This document shows positions 54,501 to 64,000 of a stretch of DNA of 64,000 nt, one piece after another (position 1 is the stretch's first letter; the number at the start of each line of letters is the position of its first letter). This stretch comes from Hyperoplus lanceolatus (lineage: Eukaryota > Chordata > Actinopteri > Uranoscopiformes > Ammodytidae). The stretch is from positions 9,311,501 through 9,375,500 of the forward strand of contig CM049404.1 of assembly GCA_026929865.2 (NCBI GenBank), given 5' to 3'. The notes under the pieces are model-generated. The model did not search any database and had not been told where the DNA came from. It saw nothing but the letters and a program-made list of their open reading frames with translations. The position numbers and the translations under genes are program-made.

Positions 54501-57500
54501 ATGTTGACCCGACTGTTGTTGCGGTCCGGGCCCGCTTTGCCCAGGTTACTCACTAAACCACCAGCTCGGTTCGTGTCCCAGTCTAAACCGAGCGGGGCTG
54601 CTGGTTCGGCCGCAGTGACGGAGCTGCACCCCGCCGCGGAGCAGGCTGGACACGGCGAGGTCAGCCCGTACGTCAAGGTGAGTCCCTCTCCATGACAGTC
54701 CCGCTTAACGTTCACTAAAGGAAGACACATAAGCTGTATTTCACACACACAAGACATGTGAAGGTTACTTGCCTACTGTGGTCCAAATGTGCTCCCAATG
54801 TTTCGTGTCAGTGTCACTGTCACCACTGCTGCAGCAGCTAAGTAACGTTAGCAGGCTAGTGGGCTACAGCCAGCCACAAACACTGTTGAATGCATCCAGC
54901 ACTGCTGTAAACTAACTGGCGCAGTTTGTAGGTTTGATATAATCACAGTGGATGCAAATGTGATTTTGACAAGAATAGGAAAACGATACCAAAAATCTAC
55001 GTATGTATTTGAATACACACTTTGTCTTGTCTTTGGATCTTAGTCAAAAAACAAACAAACTTGAACATAGTTTAAACGCAATGTAACAAAAAATATGTTC
55101 TAAATTGAGCATGACACTGGCAATACTACACACAGTACGAACATAATGTCACTGTAGACACTAGTATTAACCTTCATTCTATGGTATTAACCTCATGTCT
55201 TGAGTGTGTAAGGACAGGTCTGTATCTGCTGCAGCACCACTACTACAGACTGTAAATGACTTTGGTCTGCTACACAGCATGAGCAGAAGGATAGTGCAAG
55301 GCTATATTCATGTGTGTAGTTTTTTCTTCTTCTCACATTATCACCTTAATGTTGCAATTAATTATGTGTTATTTTTTTCAAAGCGAAGTTTGCGCTCTGC
55401 AGAAAGTGTGCTTGAGTAATCTTTAAATGTTTTCCCATTTTTATATAGATACATGTTGGTAAAAGAGTTGGTAACTGGTCATTATTATTCCCTTATAGCA
55501 GAGGTGGAGAGATTGAACAATCAGCCAATAGTAGAGAGTGTCTTAGTTTATTATTATTAAAACAGGAAACCCTTCCTCCTGACCCACCTTGAGCTGAAGC
55601 TGCATAACTTCTAGAATGTATGACTGTGATCAAACCAGTTAAGGTCTGTACTGTTTCAGAAGCCTCTTGTTTATAATCTGTCCTCCTTTGTGTTTTGTCA
55701 GAACCCAAATTACCATGGCTTCTCCGACGACCCAGTGGTGGACGAGTGGAACATGAAAGTGGGCTTTTTCTTTGGCATCTCGGTGGCTCTCGTTATTGGA
55801 GGAACATATCTCCACTATTTACCAGACCATGGGTAGGTCCTCAGTTTGTTGGTCCTCATGTCAAACTTGAAATGAAGGTGACAATTAAACTTAACACATT
55901 TACATATTGTGTGTACTGTATCAGTGCTTAAGTTTAAACAAAGGATCAAGGTTTATATCATTTTAAAGTAGCAAATTATCACCAATTCCTGTTCTTTGAA
56001 CCCCCCTAAAGTCCCAAATATCCCTTTGTTTGGTTTTGTGGCCGATCAACTCAGCAGCAACAAACGCCTTCCCTAAACCCACTGTACACAGGAGAGGCTT
56101 GTTGGTTAAGATAACAGCGCATGTAGCAGCTAAAGAGACATATTTATGTTGGGTACAAGGGAGTGAATGTTGGACACAATATATTAGATGGACACAAACA
56201 CGTCTGCAAATAAATGCTAATGTTGCTACTAGGCAGGTGTTTGTTAATATGTTAACTAGAAATACTTAAGTAAATAGTATATTGTTTTTGTTTAAGGCCA
56301 TTAAAACATATTTTCTCAATGAGCTTTTTATTAATGAACAATAAAGTCCAACATGAACTTGTCATCTTTTTGTCAAAGTTAGAACTTTACTTCATGTAAA
56401 AGGGCTAATGCCACATCGAATTGCATAAAATGGAAATTCTCAAGTTAAAGCGGCTACGAGTAGCATTTAAATATCTTTTAAACAGCCTCATGTTTCCTCT
56501 GATAATCATAAATTACCTTTAACAGCAAACGAGACCATCAGTGCAAAGAAAGACGTTTTTAAATAGTTTTTATTACTGCTTTTGGTCTGGTCGCACACCC
56601 AGTCCGATTTTCTGTTCGCTCGTGCAGGCTCTATGGTCACATATCCGTATTGGTCGCAGATTTCAGTGTGGCGCAGCAACGTGTTTTGAGGAGCCTATCC
56701 CTCCAGGTGAGGGAAGGGGAGCGGGAGCCTTGTTTGAGACAGTTGTTTGTCGTCATAATGACTGATAACGGGGCTGAACCATCAAAGAAAAAAAAAGAAA
56801 ATGCAATGAAGAAAAGCTAAAAGGGAGAGTGATATAGGCTACGGGCGGGACGAGGGCGTTGCCAAGCAACGTGTATGTGTATACAATTTCACGAGAGTGA
56901 AACTAGACTGCAGTGTTTACTCCTAAATGAATGAGCGGTTAGTACTGACACAAAGTTTGCTTTGCTTCACCATCATCAGATAACCATTATCTGAAATAGT
57001 CATTATTTACAACAACATAAACACATTACCTCATCGTGATCCATACTAACTGCCATCTCTCGTTCATTCGCTTTCTGTGAGGACACGCAATCTTTCAGCT
57101 CCGTGAGAGAGAGTAGTTAGGTGACGCTGCTGGATCAACTCATTGCAATCAGGTGTGTGTGGCAGTGACTGGCATTAGTTGATGCAGTGTCAAAACCACT
57201 CTCACGGAGCCGAAAAGAGTCCTCACACTTTCAACACACGGACATGCGCTATATTGCGCCCTTCTCAGTTCACACTCGCACGCCTGGCACGAGCTACAAA
57301 ACAGCTTTGCGACAGCGGGCGTCGTAAAAATACTACCACTTTTGTCCAAAGGGGACGCCAACGTGCCATGTTACTCGTAGTGGCTTTAACTACCTCAGAT
57401 TTGTAATTTAGTGCATCATTAGAGCAAAATGGTCTTGCATTCCACTGCTAGTCTTCAGCCCTAAGTTTCCACAATGAGTGCTTCTTGTTCCTCACTCTCT

Positions 57501-57730
57501 GCAAAGTATCATTTGTCAGCAAATGGTGTGGCTGAACGTACAGACTCTGGGTTGATTCTTAATGTTCTCTCCATCCGTCTGTGTGTGTGTCTTCCCCCAG
57601 CATGCGGCAGTGGGCCAGGAGGGAGGCAGAGCGTGTGATCCAGCAGAGAGAGGCGGACGGTCTTCCTCTCATAGACGAGAACTACTACGACCCCAGCACG
57701 CTCATTATGCCCTCAGCCGGAGAAGAGTAG
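54501..57730 (+). CDS. ndufb11: NADH dehydrogenase (ubiquinone) 1 beta subcomplex subunit 11, mitochondrial
   Basis: Accessory single-span subunit (ESSS) of the distal membrane arm of respiratory complex I. Exons: 54501-54677, 55702-55832 and 57601-57730, with GT-AG introns in frame, giving 145 aa (human 153). The N-terminus MLTRLLLRSGPALPRLL is Arg/Leu-rich without acids, as expected for a mitochondrial targeting sequence. Then come KNPNYHGFSDDPVVDEWNMK (about 59-78), one transmembrane segment VGFFFGISVALVIGGTYL (79-96) and LPDHGMRQWARREAE. The C-terminus is GLPLIDENYYDPSTLIMPSA, very close to human. The ATG is the first in the exon and gives the presequence. An AATAAA at 57785-57790 is a likely polyadenylation signal. 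Intron 2 holds a 945-bp MITE. Confidence 0.96.
56445..57389 (+). mobile_element. Large TTAA-flanked MITE in ndufb11 intron 2
   Basis: A 945-bp unit with ends TTAAAGCGGCTACGAGTAGC and its inverse TTACTCGTAGTGGCTTTAA. It contains GC/CpG-richer text than the surrounding intron (for example GCGACAGCGGGCGTCG and GCGGGACGAGGGCG). No frame longer than about 75 codons and no transposase motif seen. Confidence 0.7.
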
Positions 57731-58940
57731 GATGTCCAGCGTCCACTGACTGTACTTCATGATTATTGTATTTCTCTATGACAGAATAAACGATGTGCTT
57801 ATTGAATTGTTTAATCATTATGTGTGGACAATGCTTTATTGAAACGGCAGTCTGATTGTTTCCAAAACGTGATTTAAAAGAGACTCCGAAGTGAGTTTGA
57901 AGCCAACTTTCAGTGTTTGACAGTTTACGTTGCTCAGTGCTACAGGCACATTGTTTTCATAACCAAACAAGATCCTGATGATCCCACTGATGAATGGATG
58001 GATAGTGAAAATGGTACAAAAATGATCATTTTCACAAAGGTGCTTTTGCTATGTCACATTGCCAGGTAAAATGTATACAGAAACATAGACATTCATCTGA
58101 TAAGTTACTTTTTTTTAAATAAATGCATTAATTAAGCAATAAATGCCAGTTGCCACTAGGTGACCGTGTGGTTATTACAATATCACACTATAAACTCAGT
58201 CCCAGCAGTGCACACTCAAATTGAAAAGGAAGTAATGCTGCAGCAGCTTTCCTGCATTAACAGATCAATACTGTGTCTCTATTTATATCTTATTCTCAGA
58301 TCAAATCACAGGCAATCAGAGTCTCCTGGGCAGACAATGGGATGCACTCTTCCTTCTGAGTATATCATTCAGTTTGTGGAGGTGTGTGGTTCTGTTTAGG
58401 CACACTATAGTCTGTTTGAAACTAAAGTCGATAAGATGTAAATATAATGTACATAGGCCTAGTTACAAATTGACCTACGTTAATTACAAATGAAGCTAAA
58501 TATAATTATTTATGATTGTATTATGAACATAAATGTTGGTTGTCTTATCACCATCCGTTTTCTGAATTTTTTTCCTGTTCATTAATATCCTAATTTAAAA
58601 CTCACCCTATTTTTCCCGCTAGTGTCAATACTTTGATGTGCTTATATTCTGTGAGTACCTGAACGCAGCAGAGCTATGTCGTAACAGAGCGCATGCGCAT
58701 CAGGCTGAAAGTGGAAAGCTGGCGCCAAGCACTCAGAAGTTTAGTGAGTAGAGTAGTCTGTTCTGTGGGACAGCAACTGCTTTCCACTGCAGCTTATGTA
58801 TTCTTATTCAGCTGGTTATTTAAGGACAGTTCACCCGTGTTTAGGGTGCATTTGAACAGGCAGCTTTGAGGAAGTTGCCTAAAGTGCATCATTTGTTGTG
58901 CTACGTTAGTGAATGCTGCTGCTGAGTTAAGCTAGGATAC
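57731..58940. other. Spacer between ndufb11 and rtel1
   Basis: Begins with the short ndufb11 3' UTR. A near-match to the CTCF core (CCACTAGGTGACC, one mismatch) lies at 58153-58165. The last 300 bp, with GCGCATGCGC, should include the rtel1 promoter and 5' UTR. No further gene seen. Confidence 0.5.
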
Positions 58941-59356
58941 ATGATGCATTCACTTACTCTGAATGGAGTGAAAATCAATTTTCCCTTTCCTCCATATGAC
59001 TGTCAGAAGGACTATATGAGCAAAGTGGTTGAATGTCTTCAAAAGGTAAGCAGTGACATGCAAGGTTTTCAATGGACACAATACTACCATGGCTCATACG
59101 TGTTTAGAATGTTGTTCAGAGCTGAACAGTAGTGTGGGAAATACTCATTGTTGTCAGTGGGGGAAAAGTCAACAGTCATTCATGTTGCAAAAGTAAAGGT
59201 TCTACTCCCATGCCTCCCAACCCTGTCACACCAAAAAGAAAACTCACTACAATAGCTGCATGCAAAGTTTGAGATTTGATATCAGTTACACCTGCTTGGT
59301 GGACACCAGGTACTCTTTCTGGAGTTACCATCTGCAGGAGCTGTCTCCAAAGGTTT

Positions 59357-59435
<79 letters not shown>

Positions 59436-60937
59436 CAGAAGGAGAATGGGGTTCTGGAGAGCCCCACAGGTACTGGTAAAACCCTGTGTCTGCTGTGTGC
59501 CACCCTGGCATGGAGGGACAACTTCAAAGACACCATCTCTGCCCGTAAGATAGCAGAGAAGCTGGGCGGAGAGGAGATGTTCACAAACACACCCCTGGCA
59601 TCCTGGGGGACGGCTGCTACAGACGGTGAAACGCCAACAAGTATGTTTATCATGCCATATCACTAGTCCAATCAGCTCAGGCCTCTTCTTCAGGAACACA
59701 CGTAAACACCACAGTTAGCTTTGGAAGTGTTGAGCTCATGCAACACGTAACAGTCAGTATGGCCACACAGTTTTTTTTTAAAGCATTGCTTTCTGAGCAG
59801 AGCACCTTACACTATGATGCAATTATGCTATTAGCACAACAGTAACTGTAGCCTCTCTCAGACATGCATCTTGTAACATAACCGTTCTGCCAGTTTAACA
59901 CATGTTTTAGAAATAAATAATCCAAATCAGTTTAACCACAACAAATGGAAATAATTAAGTATCTGATGAGACGAAAGTTTGCACAACTCCACATAACTGT
60001 GACTGCTGAACTTGAGACATGTCTACCGTCTGTGAAAAGTATTCCTCACTCTTCAGGTCCATAATTAGTTAATTCACTGTAGGCCTACATAAAATAGTCA
60101 CTTTAATGTAATAAATGGATAAAGCTCATTTCATGACCATCACATGATTCCCCATAGAACATGCACTGAATGGAGAATGAGCACATCACAGTATGAAGAG
60201 TTGTTGAATTAAAACATTATCAATATTTGACTTTTTTTCCCAACACAAGACATTTGTGACACATTATAAACCAATATTAATCTATCCAATAAAAAGTGAA
60301 GTGCATTAAAAATATTATTGGGAAAATTTAATTACTAAATGCAGAACGTCAAAGAGTAAAATTCCATTATTATGAAAATGAATTATGAAATGATTTCAGA
60401 CATTTTTGGTTCATTTATATATATATATATATATTTAAAATAAATGTATAAAGTTTATTACATGATTTTTTTCAGTTTTCATCTCTATTCAATATTGCAG
60501 ACCTTGGGTTCTATATTTTGACATTTTTTTTTATTAGACAATTACACAATTGATCTGTTTCTAAATCTGAGTTTAGATTTTTAAAATCAATGTGATCCAT
60601 GCTCCATGTCACTCTATAAAACCTGATGTCATTTTTTGTCTCCCAGCCTACTACACAGATGTTCCCAAGATCATCTATGCATCCAGGACACACTCTCAGC
60701 TCGCACAGGTCATCAATGAGTTAAAGAGCACTGCATACAGGTTAACTATGTCATATATTTACTTCATTGAATATTTGGAATGTATGAATAGGAGTCATTT
60801 AGACAATGAATAGAGAGCAACTTACTGCTGTTATTTGGATGATCTAGTAAACCTTAACCACATAAAAAATGCGCTAAAAAAATCCCTGTGAGCTGAGTTT
60901 CTGAACATTTCAGGTAAACCGATATATCAATGTAACC

Positions 60938-60992
<55 letters not shown>

Positions 60993-63928
60993 GTTGAATC
61001 AGGCCAAAGGTGTGTGTGCTGGGATCAAGAGAGCAGCTGTGTATCAACCCGGAAGTGATGCGTCAGGAGAGCAACCACGCCAAGGTAACGTGTGCAGTTT
61101 GCTTTGCTCATTCTGTAAGACTATATGCAAATTCATCATGCATTGTGTTTATTGATGCTGAAAAACCTCACTCAAGTAGTGTTGAGATTGAAAGCACCAA
61201 CAATGAACAGTGTTGGAAAATAAAATGGGGAATTTGTTGGCACTGTTGCACTCTCAGGAGGAGGCATCTCAAATAGAAGCTGCTGGCTTTGTGTGGACTT
61301 GCTGATGAAGCAAGTGTTGCTGCTTTTTTTCTTTTTAAAGAAGCGGCAGGTCAGGCACAAAAAGTATTGGTTCTACCACTGGAGATAAAAAGGTTGCATT
61401 GAACCAATCCTTATTTCCCTCAATTGTTTTTCAGGTCCACATGTGCAGAGGAAAGGTTTCCAACAGATCATGTGTCTTCTACAATAATGTTGAAGGTAAT
61501 AGTTTAACACTTGGAGGAACTACATACTAGTGATCGGCCGATATGGGTTTTTCAATGGCTGATGCTTATATAGATTTTTGCATTTGATTTCATAATTATA
61601 ACGAATAAGAACCAAAATTTAAGTTTAAAGAACATTTAAATAATTTTAAATAAATGCAGACACAGAAACAGAGTGTTTAGAACACCTGGCCATAGCACAA
61701 CATCTATTTGTATCTGTCTTAATGTTCATCTGTCCTCACTTTAGAGAAGAGCACTGACAAGGACTTGGTGAATACCATCCTGGACGTGGAAGATTTGGTG
61801 AAATTCGGCAGCAAACAGAGGTGAGACTTGTGTTTATATGTTCACTAACTTTTCATTGAACTAGAAAATCACTGCCCTGTGAAACAGCTGGTTCTTGGTG
61901 TTTCTTGAATAGTTGTGTGAGGAGTGCGGAGCTGGCTGAAACTCTGTTCTATTTATTGATTTAAATTGTCTTTTAAATTGTCAATCATTTTGTTGAAAAT
62001 TTTTCTGCAGGGTCTGTCCTTACTACCTCTCCCGTTCCTTGAAACAACAAGCGGATGTCATTTTTATGCCATACAACTACCTGCTGGATCCAAAGGTGAG
62101 CAGATTTACATGATTAGGGAGGCATATACATAGAACTTTATTTATAATCCAGTGTAGGAATAACCCGTTTGTTGACTCTAGTAGTGACTGGTAGTAAACT
62201 TCACTTTAAGTGCCTCAAACTAGAATTCTTTAAGCATTGACAAAACTATCGCATGTTTAATTTTGACTGCATTATAATATACATTAACACAGACTGTTGT
62301 GTGATGAATTTGCTTCAGAATACATATGTAAACAAATGCTTGTATCCTGCTCTCTCCCTTTGTTCCACAGAGCCGCAGGGCACACAACATTGAGCTAAAA
62401 GGAGCTGTAGTCATCTTTGATGAAGCTCACAATGTGGTGAGACTCTCTCAATGTACTGACTGTATTGATTGTTGAGCAGTCTGCTGAAACTGACTGTTTA
62501 TAGCACTTAGTGGTTGAAAGCCTGCCGTCAGAGCTTCCTCCTGGCTACTCTAGCCAACACTTCTCTATCTTTACATTGTGATATTGGAGACCAAATGTGA
62601 TCAATCTTACCAATGGAGATAACGACACACTTCCAGGCAGTTTTGTTTCAGTTTTGAAAAAAGTTACTAAATTTGTCTGAGTGTCCAATGCTTCCATCAT
62701 TAGACAATGGAGTTTCAGACACTTTTAGAAAGAATAACAAGCACTTGATTGGAACACATTGGCACCTTAAGATGCTGCACATTTGTTTAATCCACACCAA
62801 CGGAACTTGACGTACACACCATGACAATCTGATGATGTAATGTTGTTTATAGGAATGTGGTGTATAGTTCTTATGGAGGGCAGAATATCCCAACCAGGTG
62901 ATGTTTGTGTGTGTGGTCTGCAGGAGAAGACATGTGAAGAATCCACATCATTTGACCTGAGTCCCTATGATGTAGCTTCAGCCATCACTGCTGTGGACAG
63001 GCTGCTGTCGGAGCAGGCTAAAGAGGCCGGCCGTGGAAACTCGGTCTCTGAAGACTTCAATGTAGAATCACTCAACTCAGGTTAGAACACTTATTTTTGT
63101 TGTCCACCGTTGAGATTGCACACATGGGGAATTTGAAACGTATTCAAATGTTTAAAGAATTCTACATATGTGCTTGAATTTCAGTTGGTTTTTATTTTTT
63201 TGTTTCAGGTTTAAAAATGGATATAACCACCATTGCTAAAATCAAACGTGAGTATTCATAAGTTAATGTAAAGATTAAATAAGCCTTTATTTGAGTGTTT
63301 ATCTCATGAAGTAGATTTGCCCTTTTGTGAATGATCTGTGGGGAATTTAGAAAAAATGTTTTGTCTGCTTTGTCAGAGATACTGCTGGATCTGGAAGCTG
63401 CCATCGATTCCTACGATGTCCCAGACAAAGGCATCACAAAACCTGGAATGTACGTGAAGTATACAGCAGTGTCTTTCAGTGAACCAATCCCTCTGTCTCA
63501 CTATTTTAATCTACTGCATGGACTGATATATGATTTTTCACAGCTAACTGGCCGATATCATCTGAAATCAGTCTCACAATTAATTCTCACACATACCTCT
63601 GTAACAAATACTGTAACAGTATATTATTAAAGAGATGCTCTGTCCTCACGGTATAACATTACTCATATAAGTTATTTGTTAAGAAATACACAGTCTGTGA
63701 TAGTGATGCAAAATGAGACATACATTGAAGTAACAAATTATTCATTACAGTAAGATACTTTCCATGGACTAGAAGCAGAAAGATGGCTAGATATGTGGAT
63801 TTTGAAATGAAGTGTTTTCTTTCTGCTTAGCTTCATCTATGAGCTGTTGGAGAGAGCCCATCTGACCTACAGCAGCAAGACAGCAGTCTACGAGGCTCTG
63901 GAGCAGATCAGTGGATACCTAGCAGGAC
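58941..63928 (+). CDS. rtel1: Regulator of telomere elongation helicase 1, N-terminal part (12 exons, continues off the right edge)
   Basis: Fe-S cluster 5'-3' DNA helicase of the XPD/FANCJ family that dismantles T-loops, D-loops and G4 structures at telomeres and forks. Exons: 58941-59045, 59439-59640, 60647-60740, 61003-61084, 61435-61495, 61745-61820, 62011-62095, 62371-62436, 62924-63080, 63209-63247, 63377-63449 and 63831-63928, all in frame (1138 nt). Seen: [19 protein letters not shown] (Q motif region), Walker A GTGKT at 46-50, [16 protein letters not shown] (motif Ia), and DEAH at 252-255. Four cysteines at 147, 165, 174 and 209 have the same spacing (18, 9, 35) as the human Fe-S ligands. 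The first ATG (58941) is followed at once by a second (58944); either could start. The rest of the helicase, harmonin-like domains and PIP box lie outside the window. Confidence 0.96.
59360..59433. repeat. (GT)n microsatellite forming the 3' end of rtel1 intron 1
   Basis: A perfect tract of about 37 units. Only TTCAG separates it from exon 2, so it occupies the pyrimidine-tract position of the acceptor. Confidence 0.97.
60941..60988. repeat. (GTCT)n tetranucleotide repeat before rtel1 exon 4
   Basis: About 12 near-perfect units end about 14 bp before the acceptor AG of exon 4, so the pyrimidine tract is itself repeat-derived. Confidence 0.95.
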
Positions 63929-64000
63929 GTCAGTATGGCTTCATTTCTTCATGTGTTTTTGTTTATAAGAAAACTTGTCAGTAGATTTAGGATCAGTTGC

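Noticed and set aside
60417-60434. (AT)n run in rtel1 intron 2
   Set aside because: Short and ordinary, not near a splice site.

Overview
The window is vertebrate genomic DNA, almost certainly from a ray-finned (teleost) fish. All genes are split by GT-AG introns, their proteins are close to known vertebrate families, and the introns and spacers hold long (CA/GT)n tracts, many small TTAA-flanked inverted-repeat transposons and LINE-type 3' tails, which is the usual texture of teleost genomes. Comparisons with human proteins are from memory. No database search was run.

Layout: (1) 43-1033, +, last three coding exons of MTHFR (folate cycle). (2) 1.0-5.4 kb, spacer with two inverted copies of a TTAA-flanked MITE. 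(3) 5450-14637, -, slc2a1 (GLUT1 glucose transporter), all ten coding exons, with a one-base insertion in exon 6. (4) 14.6-23.6 kb, gene-poor spacer with a Tc1/IS630-type transposase relic, microsatellites and a possible untranslated first exon for the next gene. (5) 23623-32633, +, slc38a5-like amino acid transporter (SNAT5), 15 coding exons, 476 aa. (6) 34953-41701, -, ccdc22 (Commander/CCC complex), 16 coding exons, 633 aa. (7) 41.7-43.3 kb, head-to-head promoter region with ZNF143-like and CTCF-like motifs. (8) 43290-49635, +, tbc1d25 (Rab GAP, autophagy), 7 coding exons, 869 aa. (9) 49.6-54.5 kb, probably a long 3' UTR plus spacer. (10) 54501-57730, +, ndufb11 (complex I), 3 exons, 145 aa. 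(11) 58941 to the right edge, +, 5' part of rtel1 (Fe-S DNA helicase), 12 exons visible. In the six genes whose exons are all intact in the window, or intact as far as the window shows them (mthfr and rtel1 are cut by its edges), the exons keep reading frame across every junction. slc2a1 does so except for the one extra base.

The genes are ordinary housekeeping and transport genes and do not form one pathway. The slc38a5-ccdc22-tbc1d25-ndufb11 run has its human counterparts on Xp11, mthfr and slc2a1 on human 1p, and rtel1 on 20q, so the window joins segments that lie on three human chromosomes. I found no previously undescribed system. The items most worth a second look are the slc2a1 frameshift, microsatellites sitting on splice sites (notably in rtel1), the set of TTAA-ended MITE families, and the regulatory motifs in the ccdc22/tbc1d25 and ndufb11 promoters.
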